NCBI RefSeq assembly: GCF_013031245.1
Contig: NZ_WPZL01000011.1
Span: forward strand, 62,001-126,000
Reading direction: 5' to 3'
Source: Ruegeria lacuscaerulensis
GTDB lineage: Bacteria > Pseudomonadota > Alphaproteobacteria > Rhodobacterales > Rhodobacteraceae
Length of the DNA stretch: 64,000 nucleotides
Part shown: positions 35,108-43,842 of the stretch, piece after piece
How positions within the stretch are numbered: position 1 is the stretch's first letter
How the letters are laid out: the number at the start of each line of letters is the position of its first letter
Program-made: the position numbers and the translations under genes
Notes under the pieces: model-generated
The model's input: only the letters and a program-made list of their open reading frames with translations
Told to the model about the DNA's origin: nothing
Databases searched by the model: none

Positions 35108-36361
35108 ATGCCCGGTCTTTGCCGAGATTGCCTGACTATACTGACTGATGAACGGCGCTGCCCGGCCTGTGGCAGCCCGCGGATCAAATCACACCCCGAA
35201 CTGTTTGACCTGTCCATCGCGCATATGGATTGCGACGCGTTTTATGCTTCTGTCGAAAAGCGCGACAATCTGGAACTGGCCGATAAACCGGTGATTATTG
35301 GCGGTGGCAAACGGGGCGTTGTGTCGACCGCTTGCTATGTGGCACGCATACGCGGTGTGCGCTCGGCCATGCCGATGTTCAAAGCCCTGCAACTCTGCCC
35401 CGAGGCTGTGGTGATCAAGCCACGCATGTCAGTCTACGCCGAGGTTTCACGTGAGATCCGGAAGATGATGGACGAATTGACCCCGGTGATCGAGCCGCTG
35501 TCTCTGGACGAAGCCTTTATGGACCTGTCCGGAACAGAGCGCCTGCACGGCGCCCCGCCCGCGGTAATGCTTGCGCGGCTTGTGAAGCGGATGAAAGAAG
35601 AACTGGGTGTGACCGGCTCGATCGGGCTGTCGCACAACAAGTTTCTGGCAAAGGTAGCCTCTGACCTCGACAAACCGCGCGGGTTTTCCGTGATCGGCAA
35701 GGCCGAGACGAGTGATTTCCTGTACGACAAACCGGTGCGTTTGATCTGGGGTATCGGGCCTGCTGCTCAGGAGTCTTTGGACCGCGCAGGTATCCGCACT
35801 TTTGCCGATTTGCTGCGCTGGGATCAGGAGGCACTGACGGTCCGGTTCGGGTCAATGGGTTATCGGCTGTGGCATCTGGCACGCGGGCAGGACAAGCGGC
35901 GCGTGTCCTCGCATGAACCTATGAAATCCATCAGCAATGAAACCACTTTTTTCGAAGACACTTCCAGCATCGACATTTTGGACGGGCATTTGTGGCGCAT
36001 GGCCGAGAAGGTCGCCGACCGGGCCAAAGCCAAGGGGCTGGCCGGGCGGGTCGTCACGCTGAAGCTGAAAAAAGCCAATCACAAAATCATCACGCGCCGC
36101 GTTTCGCTACGCGATGCAACGCAGATCGCGGACCGAATCTATCGCACCGCCCGGGGGTTGTTTGATCAGGTCGGGGATGAGGGGCCATACCGTCTGCTGG
36201 GCTGTGGTCTCTCCGACTTGTGCTCGGAAGAACAGGCGGATATCTCAGGCGATTTGTTAGACCCGGGCGCGACCCGGCGGTCGCAGGCGGAACGGGCGAC
36301 AGATGAGATACGACGCCGATTCGGAACCGATGCGATTGTGAAAGGTCGCGCCCTGCGCTGA
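35108..36361 (+). CDS. dinB: DNA polymerase IV (DinB) with N-terminal zinc ribbon
   Basis: 417 residues of a Y-family translesion polymerase. Residues 5-21 hold CxxC-x9-CxxC (CRDC and CPAC), a zinc ribbon present in a subset of alphaproteobacterial DinB. The polymerase core follows: AHMDCDAFYASVEKRD with the first catalytic Asp, SLDEAFMDLSG with the second acidic pair, then helix-hairpin-helix and little-finger regions (LARGQDKRRVSSHEP). It allows replication past damaged bases. No LexA-type box was identified with confidence upstream. It is convergent with the next gene. Confidence 0.94.
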   Translation: MPGLCRDCLTILTDERRCPACGSPRIKSHPELFDLSIAHMDCDAFYASVEKRDNLELADKPVIIGGGKRGVVSTACYVARIRGVRSAMPMFKALQLCPEAVVIKPRMSVYAEVSREIRKMMDELTPVIEPLSLDEAFMDLSGTERLHGAPPAVMLARLVKRMKEELGVTGSIGLSHNKFLAKVASDLDKPRGFSVIGKAETSDFLYDKPVRLIWGIGPAAQESLDRAGIRTFADLLRWDQEALTVRFGSMGYRLWHLARGQDKRRVSSHEPMKSISNETTFFEDTSSIDILDGHLWRMAEKVADRAKAKGLAGRVVTLKLKKANHKIITRRVSLRDATQIADRIYRTARGLFDQVGDEGPYRLLGCGLSDLCSEEQADISGDLLDPGATRRSQAERATDEIRRRFGTDAIVKGRALR

Positions 36362-36363
36362 GG

Positions 36364-37224
36364 CTACTCTGCCGCCAGACGCAAGGGCTCGTCGCCAATG
36401 CGGGCGATGTCCTGAATGACCTCGCGCAGAATTTCCTGAAAGGCCGAGAAGTTGTCGTTCGGCTCGATCTGCGCCTCATCCATATATAGCGAGCGGTCGA
36501 TCTCAACCTGGACCGCATGTTGCTGGCGACCGGGTCGACCATAGGTCTGGGCTACATAAGCACCAGCAAAAGGTGCATTGCGTGCAACACTCAAGCCGGC
36601 GGATACAAAGGCTGATTCTATCTGGTCGACAATCTCGGCTGAGGCCGACGCTCCGAACCTGTCCCCCAGCACGACCTCCGGCCGCCTGGATTTTGCATTG
36701 CTGGCCATGGCAACAGCCTCATGTGGCATGGAATGGCAATCAATCAGGATCGACTGCCCGAAAGCATCGTGGGACTCGGCCAGCAATGACTTGATCCGCG
36801 CGTGATACGGGCGCCAGCAGGTATCTATGCGCAAACGCGCCTCATCCATCGTCAGCTTGCCACGATAAATCGCGCGCCCGTTGGCTACCACCCGGGGAAT
36901 CACGCCCAACCCCGAAGCTACGCGCGGATTATGCCCGTGACGGCGAGCGCCCTGAATCAGCGCGGGATCCAACTCTTCAGCGCTGCGGTTCAGGTCAATG
37001 AAAGCCCGTGGCATCGTGGCGGAAATCATCGGAGCACCAAACTCAGCCGCCGCAGAAAACAGCTGATCGACGAACGCATCTTCCGAGGATCGAATCACGT
37101 TCTGGCTCAGAACGGTCCGGTTCAACAAGGCATCAGGGTAATTCCGGCCGCTATGAGGAGAAGAAAAGACCACGCAAGACGTGCGCTTGGCGGGCATATC
37201 CAATACATAGGGGACGTTCGGCAT
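36364..37224 (-). CDS. N-formylglutamate amidohydrolase family protein
   Basis: 286 residues. The early VFSSPHSGRNYP and SSEDAFVDQLF, then FIDLNRSAEELD and ILIDCHSMP, are the metal- and substrate-binding blocks of the N-formylglutamate amidohydrolase (HutG/FGase) family. The enzyme releases formate and glutamate in the five-step histidine pathway. No hut genes are adjacent, so the physiological substrate could be another N-formyl amino acid. It is convergent with dinB, the two stops being a few bases apart. It starts at ATG 37224. Confidence 0.85.
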   Translation of the reverse strand: MPNVPYVLDMPAKRTSCVVFSSPHSGRNYPDALLNRTVLSQNVIRSSEDAFVDQLFSAAAEFGAPMISATMPRAFIDLNRSAEELDPALIQGARRHGHNPRVASGLGVIPRVVANGRAIYRGKLTMDEARLRIDTCWRPYHARIKSLLAESHDAFGQSILIDCHSMPHEAVAMASNAKSRRPEVVLGDRFGASASAEIVDQIESAFVSAGLSVARNAPFAGAYVAQTYGRPGRQQHAVQVEIDRSLYMDEAQIEPNDNFSAFQEILREVIQDIARIGDEPLRLAAE

Positions 37225-37373
37225 GGTGACTCCTTGTTCGCTTTGAACATAGACCGGAAAATAGTTCTACCAAACCCCTTGAACCCCTTTGCGACTCCTT
37301 TTATAGACCCCGCTACCGGCGCGGGGTTCCGCGCCCCATTTCGTTATGGGGCAGGGCACGCAATGGTTCCAGT

Positions 37374-37448
37374 GGGCGGTTAGCTCAGCGGTAGAGCACT
37401 TCGTTGACATCGAAGGGGTCACAAGTTCGATCCTTGTACCGCCCACCA
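37374..37448 (+). tRNA. tRNA-Val(GAC)
   Basis: Complete cloverleaf with encoded CCA. Acceptor GGGCGGT pairs with ACCGCCC; D-arm GCTC-AGCGGTA-GAGC; anticodon stem CTTCG/CGAAG with loop TTGACAT, anticodon GAC; T-arm ACAAG-TTCGATC-CTTGT. It lies about 90 bp upstream of rpmJ on the same strand. Confidence 0.97.
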
Positions 37449-37538
37449 TCTATTCACTGTTCCGGTCCTCCGGGACACCCGACTAACCCAGGCGCTGGCC
37501 ACGTCCTTGATGAAGGCGCCGCAGATTGGAGACAGACC

Positions 37539-37664
37539 ATGAAGGTCAAGAACTCGCTCCGCTCGCTCAAGAACCGGCACCGTGATTGCCGGGTTGTGCG
37601 TCGCAAAGGCCGCGTCTACGTGATCAACAAGACGCAGCGCAAGTTCAAAGCTCGCCAGGGCTAA
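37539..37664 (+). CDS. rpmJ: 50S ribosomal protein L36, zinc-free long form
   Basis: 41 residues: [20 protein letters not shown], then [21 protein letters not shown]. It is the YkgO-like long L36 type that lacks the four zinc ligands (only one Cys, residue 17). GGAGACAG precedes the ATG. It is followed within 25 bases by a very strong terminator. It is isolated from other ribosomal protein genes and sits just after tRNA-Val, which may share its promoter. Confidence 0.95.
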   Translation: MKVKNSLRSLKNRHRDCRVVRRKGRVYVINKTQRKFKARQG

Positions 37665-37686
37665 GAACGGCACACGCTGAATTAGG

Positions 37687-37716
37687 AAACCGCGCTTTCG
37701 AGCGCGGTTTTTTTTG
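37687..37716 (+). terminator. Rho-independent terminator of rpmJ
   Basis: AAACCGCGCT at 37687-37696 pairs with AGCGCGGTTT at 37701-37710 around a TTCG tetraloop, then continuous T. A textbook terminator. Confidence 0.95.
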
Positions 37717-37777
37717 TTTTCTGCACCTTCGAACGTTACGTGTTACCCTTGCTCCACCAAAACGGAGCGCGGAGTCC

Positions 37778-38938
37778 ATGCCAAAACAAGGCGTCGACAT
37801 ACTGGTCGGAACGACCAAGGGCACATTTATTGTCACCAGCGATCAAGCAAGGTCAGGTTGGAAGGTATCGGGCCCGCATTGCGATGGCTGGCCCATCAAC
37901 CACGTGATCGGCGATACGGAAACCGGTTCTCTTTGGGCCGGGGGCGGCAGCGACTGGCACGGCGCAGGTGTCTGGCGGTCCGAAGACAGCGGTGAAAGCT
38001 GGGAACTGACTAAGCTCACCACCGGTCAGATGGATCAGTGGGCCGCCAATGACTCTGAATTTGCCCAGATGATCGGCTGGACGGGCGAACCGGCACCATT
38101 CGCCGAGGAGTTCTCACAAATCTGGTCGCTGAGTTACGGACATGGAACGCTATATGCAGGCGCCAAACCGGCACGCCTGCTTTCCAGCCGAGACAACGGG
38201 CGAACATGGGAGACGGTTGAGGGTTTATCCAACCACCCATCGGCGCCGAACTGGAATCCGGGTGGTGCCGGACTGGTTCTGCACACAATCCTGACAGATT
38301 CAAGTGATGATCAAAAACTCTGGGTTGGAATCTCGGCAGCCGGTGTCTTTGCGTCCGAGGATGGCGGGACGAACTGGGAAAGGCGTAACAGGTTGTCCAA
38401 CGCGGAAAGCTGCGGGCACCATGATCATCCCGCAGCGCCTCGGGACGGCGAGACTGGCCATTGCGTCCACAACATGGTTCAGGCCCCAGGGACGACGGAT
38501 TTACTGTATCAGCAAAATCATCACGGCGTCTGGCGCTCACCCGACGGAGGGCGCAGCTGGGAAGATATCACCGGGGGCCTGCCATCGACATTTGGTTTTC
38601 CGATCCATGTTCACCCCCGTGACCCCGGCACGATCTGGACCTTGCCATTGAACGGCGACAGCATCGGTCGTTTTCCACCCGACGCTGCGGCTGCGGTGTG
38701 GAAATCAACCGACGGAGGCGCAACGTGGGAAGATCATCGGCACGGCCTGCCACAGGAAAGCTGCTATTTTACGGTGTTACGTCAGGCCATGGCGGGAGAC
38801 CGCCGCAACCCCGCAGGAGTTTATTTTGGGACGAACAGCGGATCTGTTTTTGCCAGCGGTGACGAAGGTGACACTTGGGACGAAGTGGCCAGACACTTGC
38901 CGACTATTCTCGCCGTCGAGGTTCTGGATCGAGAGTAA
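37778..38938 (+). CDS. BNR/sialidase-like beta-propeller protein
   Basis: 386 residues from ATG 37778, after the rpmJ terminator. Repeated Asp-box motifs (SxDxGxxW type) are visible: SEDSGESWE, SRDNGRTWE, SEDGGTNWE, SPDGGRSWE, STDGGATWE and SGDEGDTWD, indicating a five- to seven-bladed propeller. These proteins are often labelled exo-alpha-sialidase, but the catalytic Arg triad and Tyr/Glu pair of true sialidases are not evident. There is no signal peptide, so it is probably cytoplasmic. The function is unknown; the gene stands alone. Confidence 0.8.
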   Translation: MPKQGVDILVGTTKGTFIVTSDQARSGWKVSGPHCDGWPINHVIGDTETGSLWAGGGSDWHGAGVWRSEDSGESWELTKLTTGQMDQWAANDSEFAQMIGWTGEPAPFAEEFSQIWSLSYGHGTLYAGAKPARLLSSRDNGRTWETVEGLSNHPSAPNWNPGGAGLVLHTILTDSSDDQKLWVGISAAGVFASEDGGTNWERRNRLSNAESCGHHDHPAAPRDGETGHCVHNMVQAPGTTDLLYQQNHHGVWRSPDGGRSWEDITGGLPSTFGFPIHVHPRDPGTIWTLPLNGDSIGRFPPDAAAAVWKSTDGGATWEDHRHGLPQESCYFTVLRQAMAGDRRNPAGVYFGTNSGSVFASGDEGDTWDEVARHLPTILAVEVLDRE

Positions 38939-39027
38939 ACCATTTGTCGAAAAAGGATGCTGATCCATTGGCAACCAGAGGCTGGATTAGATCATGAAAA
39001 TGGCCATGGGACCGGCTGCGCCATTTT

Positions 39028-39044
39028 GACCAACTAATTTGGTC
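39028..39044. promoter_or_regulatory. Inverted repeat upstream of the iron-binding protein gene (site 1)
   Basis: GACCAA-CTAAT-TTGGTC is a perfect 6-5-6 inverted repeat about 85 bp before the gene. The same half-sites, TTGACCAA and GTCGGA, recur at 39078-39095. It is probably the site of an iron-responsive repressor (Rhodobacterales use IscR, Fur/Mur, Irr); which one is not decided here. Confidence 0.5.
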
Positions 39045-39072
39045 GGAAATCCTTGCATCTCCAGAAGAATCG

Positions 39073-39095
39073 TATAATTGACCAATTCAGTCGGA
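39073..39095 (+). promoter_or_regulatory. -10 box and second operator half-site pair
   Basis: TATAAT at 39073-39078 is a perfect -10 hexamer. It runs directly into TTGACCAA (39078-39085) and AGTCGGA (39089-39095), the same half-sites as in site 1 but four bases closer. A protein bound here would cover the transcription start. Confidence 0.45.
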
Positions 39096-39129
39096 TAACG
39101 ACCCGCTACAACTTTCATCGTTGGGAAAA

Positions 39130-40149
39130 ATGATGCTGAAATCTTCTACCTGTGTTGCCGCCGCTCTGACGGCCCTGCTTGGAACCTCCGTCGCTGCCGA
39201 AGGCGAACTGAACCTCTATTCTTCGCGCCACTACGACACGGACGAGCGTCTCTACAGCGATTTTGAAGAAGCCACAGGCATCACCATTAACCGCATCGAA
39301 GGCAAAGCCGACGAGTTGATTGCACGGATGGAGGCTGAAGGCGCGAACTCTCCTGCGGACATTCTGCTGACCGTTGATACATCGCGTCTGGCGCGGGCCA
39401 AGAATGCTGGCATTCTGCAGCCGGTTGAAAGCGCCGTTCTGGAAGAGCGCATCGCGCCCAACCTGCAGGACGAAGACAATCAGTGGTTCGGCTTCTCGCA
39501 GCGCGCCCGGATCATTTTCTTCGACAAGGCCGACGTTGCAAACCCACCCGCAACCTATCTGGATCTGGCCAAGCCCGAATACAAAGGTCTGGTCTGCATC
39601 CGGTCGTCCAGCAATACCTATAACCAGACCCTGCTCGCCTCGATCATCACCAACCACGGCGCCGAGGCCGCCAAGACCTGGGCGGAAGGCGTAGTTGCCA
39701 ATATGGCGCGAGAGCCGCAGGGCGGCGACACCGACCAGTTGCGTGGCATTGTTTCAGGTGAATGCGAAATCGCCGTTTCGAACTCCTATTACTTCGCGCG
39801 CGCTCTGCGCAAGGACGTCAAAGGCCTGAGCGCCGATATCGACATGATCGGAGTACAGTTCCCGGCGCAGGATGCTGAAGGCGCGCATATGAACCTGTCG
39901 GGAGCGGGTGTTGCGGCCAACGCGCCGAACCGCGAGAACGCCGTCAAGTTCCTTGAGTATCTGGCCGGTGATCAGGCGCAGGTGTATTTCTCGAACGGCA
40001 ATGACGAATACCCGGCGGTCGAAGGCGTTGCACTGGCGGAAAACGTCGCCGCATTGGGTGAGTTCAAGGCGGATGAGGTAAACCTGTCCGAAGTCGCCAA
40101 GAACATCCCCGAGGCGCAGAAAATCTTTAACGAAGTCGGCTGGAAGTAA
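39130..40149 (+). CDS. Periplasmic Fe(3+)-binding protein (FbpA/FutA type)
   Basis: 339 residues. The signal peptide ends at TSVAAEG; the mature protein begins ELNLYSSRHYDTDERLYSDFE, the hallmark of FbpA/AfuA/FutA ferric-binding proteins. AVSNSYYFARAL carries the tandem Tyr that ligate iron. It delivers Fe(3+) to an ABC importer; no permease or ATPase gene is adjacent, so these must be elsewhere. ATG 39130 (or 39133) is preferred over TTG 39121. Two similar inverted-repeat sites in the promoter suggest iron control. A terminator follows. Confidence 0.9.
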   Translation: MMLKSSTCVAAALTALLGTSVAAEGELNLYSSRHYDTDERLYSDFEEATGITINRIEGKADELIARMEAEGANSPADILLTVDTSRLARAKNAGILQPVESAVLEERIAPNLQDEDNQWFGFSQRARIIFFDKADVANPPATYLDLAKPEYKGLVCIRSSSNTYNQTLLASIITNHGAEAAKTWAEGVVANMAREPQGGDTDQLRGIVSGECEIAVSNSYYFARALRKDVKGLSADIDMIGVQFPAQDAEGAHMNLSGAGVAANAPNRENAVKFLEYLAGDQAQVYFSNGNDEYPAVEGVALAENVAALGEFKADEVNLSEVAKNIPEAQKIFNEVGWK

Positions 40150-40174
40150 TCCATCCGGCGAACACGGGCAGTAC

Positions 40175-40207
40175 AAGGGGCGCAGAGATTTCTGTGCCCT
40201 TTTTCTT
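40175..40207 (+). terminator. Rho-independent terminator of the iron-binding protein gene
   Basis: AAGGGGCGCAGA pairs with TCTGTGCCCTTT (two G-U pairs) around a GATT loop at 40187-40190, ending in TTTTTCTT. Confidence 0.85.
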
Positions 40208-40270
40208 GTTGCATGACGTTTAGTTTTGACCGATATTCTCTTAAATGAACGAGATTCCCGTATTTGATCC

Positions 40271-40825
40271 ATGCTTGATGACCTCTCAAACAGACTCGCC
40301 AATCGTCTGAGCGAACTGCGCCGGGGACGCGGATTGTCCCTGGATCAGTTGGCAGAAATCAGCGGCATCAGCCGCGCCACCTTATCCAGAATGGAGAAGG
40401 GCGATGTCAGCCCGACCGCTGAAACTCTGGGCCGCTTATGCGCCGCCTATGGGCTACCGATGTCGCGCCTTCTTATGATGGTCGAGGACAGCTTTGACCC
40501 GCGCGTGCCCTTCGAGCGGCAACCCGAATGGAGCGACCCGGAAACCGGGTTCACGCGCCGGTCCGTCTCGCCCCCTGCTGCGGGGTTGAGCGGTGAGGTG
40601 CTGGAAGGGCATCTGCCGCCGGATACGGTGATCTCGTATGACACGCCCCCAAAACCGGGGCAGGAGCATCACCTGATCATGCTGGACGGCGCTCTGACCC
40701 TGACGGTCGACGATGTTGCACACGAACTGAATGGTGGAGATTGCCTGCGCTATCACCTCTCTGGCCCGTCGCGGTTCGCAACGTCGACCGCACGTGGCGC
40801 GCGGTACCTATTGGTGCTGATATGA
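40271..40825 (+). CDS. XRE-family regulator with cupin domain
   Basis: 184 residues. The N-terminal helix-turn-helix is RLSELRRGRGLSLDQLAEISGISRATLSRMEKGDVSPTAETL (residues 12-53). The C-terminal half is a cupin (EHHLIMLDGALTLTVDDVAHELNGGD) that probably binds a small ligand. Such HTH-cupin regulators often control an adjacent acetyltransferase or amino-acid catabolic gene. Its stop overlaps the start of the GNAT gene as ATGA, so the pair is an operon and the acetyltransferase may be under its control. Confidence 0.87.
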   Translation: MLDDLSNRLANRLSELRRGRGLSLDQLAEISGISRATLSRMEKGDVSPTAETLGRLCAAYGLPMSRLLMMVEDSFDPRVPFERQPEWSDPETGFTRRSVSPPAAGLSGEVLEGHLPPDTVISYDTPPKPGQEHHLIMLDGALTLTVDDVAHELNGGDCLRYHLSGPSRFATSTARGARYLLVLI

Positions 40826-41340
40826 TCTCACGGCTGACCGAGGATACCTTTGACCACGCGCTGACTGACCTAACGGAAATTCTGCACGCCTGCGTGCATA
40901 CCGGGGCCAGCATTGGTTTCATCCTGCCCTTTACTACCGACCAAGCCCGCGACTATTGGCAGAACCGGGTGAGACCGGACCTGCAATCGGGCGCGCTGGA
41001 TCTGTTCGCTGCCCTTGAGAACGGGCGCATCGTGGGCACAGTGCAGTTAATCCCGGCGGCCATGCCAAACCAACCGCACCGCGCCGACGTGGCCAAACTG
41101 CTGGTTCACCCGGACGCCAGACGCATGGGTCTGGGGCGCGCCTTGATGAACGCGCTGGAAATCCGTGCGGCCGAGTTAAACCGGACCGTACTGGTTCTGG
41201 ATACGCGCAGTTCTGACCCGTCGCGGATACTCTATCAGAACCTTGGGTTTCAGATCGCCGGGGAAATTCCGAACTATTGCCGCAATCCGTTCGAAAATCG
41301 GTTGGAACCCACGACTTATATGTTCAAGGAACTGACTTAA
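40822..41340 (+). CDS. GNAT-family N-acetyltransferase
   Basis: 172 residues. Acetyl-CoA binding motif A is VAKLLVHPDARRMGLGRALMNALE (V-x4-R-x-x-G-x-G/A form), and the C-terminal motif B is ILYQNLGFQIAGEIPNY. The substrate is unknown; the shape resembles phosphinothricin or amino-acid N-acetyltransferases. Its frame is open upstream of 40822, but that overlaps the XRE gene, and the ATGA overlap defines the start. The stop overlaps, tail to tail, the end of a degenerate response regulator on the other strand. Confidence 0.86.
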   Translation: MISRLTEDTFDHALTDLTEILHACVHTGASIGFILPFTTDQARDYWQNRVRPDLQSGALDLFAALENGRIVGTVQLIPAAMPNQPHRADVAKLLVHPDARRMGLGRALMNALEIRAAELNRTVLVLDTRSSDPSRILYQNLGFQIAGEIPNYCRNPFENRLEPTTYMFKELT

Positions 41341-42103
41341 AAGGCGGTCTTGCGAACACTGGCCGCGAAGCAATAGCCAATGCCGTGTACCGTCTTGATA
41401 TAGGTCGGGGCCGCGGGGTCGGGTTCGATCTTTTTGAACAACCGCATGACATGCACGTCGATCGTGCGGTCACCGACAATGGTTTCGTGCCCCCGTGCCT
41501 TGTCCCACAACTGATCACGGGAAAAGACCATGTGAGGATTGGTCACGGAGGTCTGCAAAACATCTAATTCCGGGGTCGTCAGAGGGGTCGGCTCGTTCGC
41601 ACCTAATTCGGTAAGGGTACGTTCGTTCACATTCAGCACCCAGTCGCCGAGCCGGATCAAAGGGGGCACCAGCGTCGTTCGTCGCCTTCTCTTCCGAATG
41701 GGCGCGGCGCAGAACAGTGGGGATGCGGGGCAGAACCTCGCACGCCTCGAACGGTTTGGTGATATAGTCATCGGTGCCGAACTCCAACCCGACAACCCGG
41801 TCGAAAATCTCATCGCGGCCCGGCAAGCCGATTTCCGGCAGGATCAGGTCCACATCTGCCTGCTCCAGAACCGCATCCATCGCATTTCCATCACCCACGC
41901 AAGTGACCCGGCAGCCCTGCTTTTCAAGATAGCGCTACAGGAACGAGGTGATCTGCGGATCATCGTCAACAACAAGGATATGTTCTTTGACGCTATTGGG
42001 GTACCGGACGGGCGGGGTCGGCCGACGCGGAACTGTTGTAGCTGGAGGACATTGGAGCGCGCAGGGCGCGGACCGCGCTGGATACGGAACCGTGACGCTC
42101 CAT
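41337..42103 (-). pseudogene. Degenerate OmpR/TorR-type response regulator
   Basis: Segments of a response regulator in three frames. ATG 42103 overlaps the moeA stop (TGATG) and opens about 36 residues to a TAG. After a frame change, KEHILVVDDDPQITSFL ends at a second in-frame stop and continues RYLEKQGCRVTCVGDGNAMD. The phospho-acceptor block reads LILPEIGLPG with Glu instead of Asp. About 20 residues are then missing before DRVVGLEFGTDDYITKPFE. A further frameshift near 41690 leads to the intact winged-helix effector (TIDVHVMRLFKKIEPDP, YIKTVHGIGYCF). Several independent lesions make this a true pseudogene. It is the likely former regulator of the operon ending with moeA. Confidence 0.88.
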
Positions 42104-43347
42104 CAAAAGCGCAGAAAGTCCAGAGCCTCTCCTGCCGCCATGGTTTCGGTCTCGGCCGGGATCACTGCCAGACCATCCGCCTGCGCCAGCAAGGCCACCC
42201 GCCCGCTATAGGACGCAGCCATCAGGCGCAGCCGGGGCATGCCATCCGATGTCAGGCCATCGATATAAACGGGTCGGTATTCCTGACGTCCGGCGCGACG
42301 TTCCAGCGGCTCAGCCAGAACCGCCTGCTCGGGCATCCGGGGCACGTGATGCAGCCCGGCGCGGCGGGCCATCATCTGCGAGCCGATGATTTGCCAGGTC
42401 ACGTATGCCGATACCGGATTGCCCGGCAACCCGACATAAAGCGCAGCACCCCGACGTCCGAACATGATCGGCTTACCCGGTTTCATCGCCACTTTCATCA
42501 CATCCGCCTGACCCCCAATTTCCGAGAACAGGCGCGGCATGTGATCTTCGTCACCAACCGAGACCCCACCAGTGGTGACGATAAGATCGGATGTATCGCA
42601 GGCCTCTCGCAGAACCTTTTCCAACAGGTCAGGGTTGTCCTGGACCGGCCCTTTGTCGATCAGATCGATCCACGGATTGTCCAGCAGTGCGCGCAGCATA
42701 TAGCGGTTCGAGTTGTAGATCTGGCCAGGGCCGAGCTCTTCGCCCGGCTGACGCAGCTCGTTTCCGGTGGAAAAGATCGTGACCCTGAGCTTGCGATAAA
42801 CCGTCACCTGCCCGTACCCGGCCGAGGCCAATGCAGCGGCTTCGCGCGCCCCGATCTCGCAGCCCTTACGCAGGACCGGACCCCCGGCCTTCAGGTCTTC
42901 GCCCGCACATCGAATATGCTGGCCGGGTCTTGGGCGACGTGTGAAGCGGATGCCGTCGGCAGTCGTTTCACAATCTTCCTGCATCAGCACCGCGTCAAAA
43001 TCAGCAGGTACCGGCGCGCCTGTGAAAATGCGCAAGGCGCTGCCCGCAGGCGCGTCATGCGCGCCACTGTCCCCTGCAGCCACGCGCCCGGCAACAGGCA
43101 TGTCGAACAAGGGGCCGTCGCCCAGATCGCATGTTCTGATGGCGTAGCCATCCATAGCCGAATTGTCGAAGGCGGGCATATCGACCCTGCTGGTGCAGTC
43201 CTCTGCCAAAACCCGGCCAATCGCGTCAATCAGAGGCAGGACCTCGGTGCCGGTGATCGTATCTGCAGCCGAAAGGCCCCGGGTCAAAGCCTCGGACACC
43301 GTCAGGTACACATGAGTGTTGCGGTCGCAGGCGCATCCATCAGCCAT
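42103..43347 (-). CDS. moeA: Molybdopterin molybdenumtransferase MoeA
   Basis: 414 residues. FDNSAMDGYAIR near residue 60, VTTGGVSVGDEDH near 240 and GLPGNPVSAYVTW near 305 are the MoeA hallmarks. The enzyme inserts molybdate into MPT-AMP to make the molybdenum cofactor. ATG 43347 has a GGAGGGA ribosome-binding site and overlaps the cupredoxin stop by eight bases. As the last intact gene of the oxidoreductase operon, it probably supplies cofactor to the molybdenum enzyme upstream. It may be an extra copy alongside a housekeeping moeA elsewhere. Confidence 0.93.
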   Translation of the reverse strand: MADGCACDRNTHVYLTVSEALTRGLSAADTITGTEVLPLIDAIGRVLAEDCTSRVDMPAFDNSAMDGYAIRTCDLGDGPLFDMPVAGRVAAGDSGAHDAPAGSALRIFTGAPVPADFDAVLMQEDCETTADGIRFTRRPRPGQHIRCAGEDLKAGGPVLRKGCEIGAREAAALASAGYGQVTVYRKLRVTIFSTGNELRQPGEELGPGQIYNSNRYMLRALLDNPWIDLIDKGPVQDNPDLLEKVLREACDTSDLIVTTGGVSVGDEDHMPRLFSEIGGQADVMKVAMKPGKPIMFGRRGAALYVGLPGNPVSAYVTWQIIGSQMMARRAGLHHVPRMPEQAVLAEPLERRAGRQEYRPVYIDGLTSDGMPRLRLMAASYSGRVALLAQADGLAVIPAETETMAAGEALDFLRF

Positions 43348-43828
43348 TTTGTCCCTCCAGAGCCGCAAACAGCTTCTCAAATTCCACGCGTTCCGCTTCG
43401 GCAAGTTTAGGCAGATAAGCCCGTGCTTCCTCCAGATTTACAGAGGGGTCGCCGACGACCAGCAGCATGACCATTCCATGACGACCATGAACGCGGCAGC
43501 GGATGCCATAGACGCCCTCTTTTTCGAAGGTCAAATCCAGTTCGGGTTGGCCACGGATCTCAAACGCCCGCGCCCCGACCGGTATCATCCGCAGGATCGA
43601 TGTCACCGTGTGCCGCCCGGTCGAGCCTTTGAACCGCACAGTCGCTCCTGCCGGGACCTGTAAAAGCTTTGGTTCGAACCGGAAAGCATGCGCCGGGGTA
43701 TCGGCATTCAGGTCAATGATCTGGTGCACCACCGCTACTTCGGGCAGGTCTTCGGCCTGCGCGGCTGGGGCTAGGGCTACCGCCCCGGCTAACAAGAAAG
43801 CCACTACAGCCCGTCGCGCGTATTCCAT
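43340..43828 (-). CDS. Exported cupredoxin, pseudoazurin-like
   Basis: 162 residues. Signal peptide MEYARRAVVAFLLAGAVALAPAAQA, cleaved before EDLPE. The mature protein has type 1 copper ligands in cupredoxin order: H73 in GRHTV, and C111, H114 and M119 in YGIRCRVHGRHGMVM. A helical C-terminal extension (NLEEARAYLPKLAEAERVEFEKLF) is unlike plain pseudoazurins. It probably carries electrons in the periplasm to or from the Rieske/molybdenum enzyme or the di-haem peroxidases encoded upstream. It lies between the HEAT-repeat gene and moeA. Confidence 0.82.
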   Translation of the reverse strand: MEYARRAVVAFLLAGAVALAPAAQAEDLPEVAVVHQIIDLNADTPAHAFRFEPKLLQVPAGATVRFKGSTGRHTVTSILRMIPVGARAFEIRGQPELDLTFEKEGVYGIRCRVHGRHGMVMLLVVGDPSVNLEEARAYLPKLAEAERVEFEKLFAALEGQNG

Positions 43829-43842
43829 CTGTCCCTCCGGGT

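Noticed and set aside
37303..37352. Two GC-rich hairpins before tRNA-Val as terminator or riboswitch
   Set aside because: No T-run and no matching riboswitch architecture; they may only be part of the tRNA promoter region.
41539..43410. 623-codon open frame on the plus strand
   Set aside because: It covers moeA and the response-regulator remnant in antisense; composition (rich in Arg, His, Gln) is shadow-like and no domain is visible.
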